Origin: an uncultured Moraxella sp.
GTDB lineage: Bacteria > Pseudomonadota > Gammaproteobacteria > Pseudomonadales > Moraxellaceae
Length of the DNA: 6,512 nt
Assembly (NCBI GenBank): GCA_937889485.1
Contig: CALAPG010000290.1
Coordinates: forward strand, 1-6,512
Direction: 5' to 3'
The number at the start of each line of letters is the position of its first letter. Position 1 is the stretch's first letter. This document shows positions 6,293 through 6,512 of the stretch, piece by piece. The notes below the pieces were generated by a model. That model had not been told where the DNA came from, ran no database searches, and worked only from the letters and a program-made list of their open reading frames with translations. Both the position numbers and the translations under genes were made by a program.

Positions 6293-6512
6293 CCCCTATT
6301 TTAGACAATCTTTTTGATTTAAACTGGCAATTGATGTTTATTCACACTCTGCAATTGGTCGTGGCTTTTGTGCTAGTTTTGCCCATTGGTATTAACCGCG
6401 AAAGTAGCAAGCAAAGCATTGGGCTGCGCACATTTCCCTTGGTCAGCGTGGCAAGCTGCGGGTTTGCGTTACTGGGTTTTGATGTGCAGGGCGATGACGC
6501 CACGGCGATGGG
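6289..6512 (+). CDS. MgtC/SapB family membrane protein (partial, N-terminal part)
   Basis: The first 74 codons and two bases of a gene that continues past the right edge. The family consists of inner-membrane proteins; Salmonella MgtC supports growth at low Mg2+ and survival in macrophages, partly through the F1Fo ATPase, while most environmental homologues have no proven role. A hydrophobic segment at about 15-33 leads into GINRE (34-38), equivalent to the family's conserved G-x-x-RE turn, then GLRT (45-48) and a second hydrophobic stretch with Cys57, as in the GLRTxxLV block of the family. The visible sequence resembles the larger environmental MgtC/SapB proteins rather than Salmonella MgtC itself, so I give no symbol. 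The ATG at 6289 has only a weak GGTG five bases upstream. A small ORF overlaps its start codon. It is transcribed away from pepN. Confidence 0.85.
   Translation, partial: MTPILDNLFDLNWQLMFIHTLQLVVAFVLVLPIGINRESSKQSIGLRTFPLVSVASCGFALLGFDVQGDDATAM

Overview
This is an ordinary chromosomal stretch from a gammaproteobacterium. AT-rich intergenic DNA, moderate GC in the genes, heavy use of codons such as CAA and GCC, and the mix of protein families suggest Moraxellaceae (Moraxella/Psychrobacter-like). That placement is an inference from style and protein resemblance, not from a marker gene.

Layout, left to right. (1) The 3' end of an unrecognised plus-strand gene stops at 203, two bases from the stop codon of the convergent gene beside it. 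(2) A minus-strand cluster runs from 3243 down to 206, in transcription order: an NCS2 pyrimidine permease of the RutG type, a CitE/HpcH-type lyase, and an NfsA-type flavin nitroreductase. Gaps of 51 and 17 bases and a strong sigma70-like promoter just before the permease suggest one transcript. (3) A 173-base AT-rich gap separates this cluster from pepN (aminopeptidase N), also on the minus strand. (4) A 226-base divergent intergenic region (6063-6288) lies upstream of pepN. It carries promoter-like elements for both directions and a possible 41-codon small ORF. (5) The first 74 codons of a plus-strand MgtC/SapB-family membrane protein run off the right edge.

PepN is a cytosolic housekeeping peptidase. 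The permease would import uracil or a related base. NfsA would reduce nitro compounds or quinones with NADPH. The lyase-like protein would act on a CoA-thioester or 2-oxoacid-derived substrate that cannot be named from sequence. No other rut (pyrimidine degradation) genes are visible, so a pyrimidine-degradation role for the cluster is speculation.

I found no RNA gene, CRISPR array, insertion sequence, prophage or defence system, and no convincing intrinsic terminator. The observations worth a second look are modest: the small ORF overlapping the mgtC-like start, an inverted repeat over the permease -35 box, phased GATAAT repeats in the divergent region, and the unusual permease-lyase-nitroreductase grouping.
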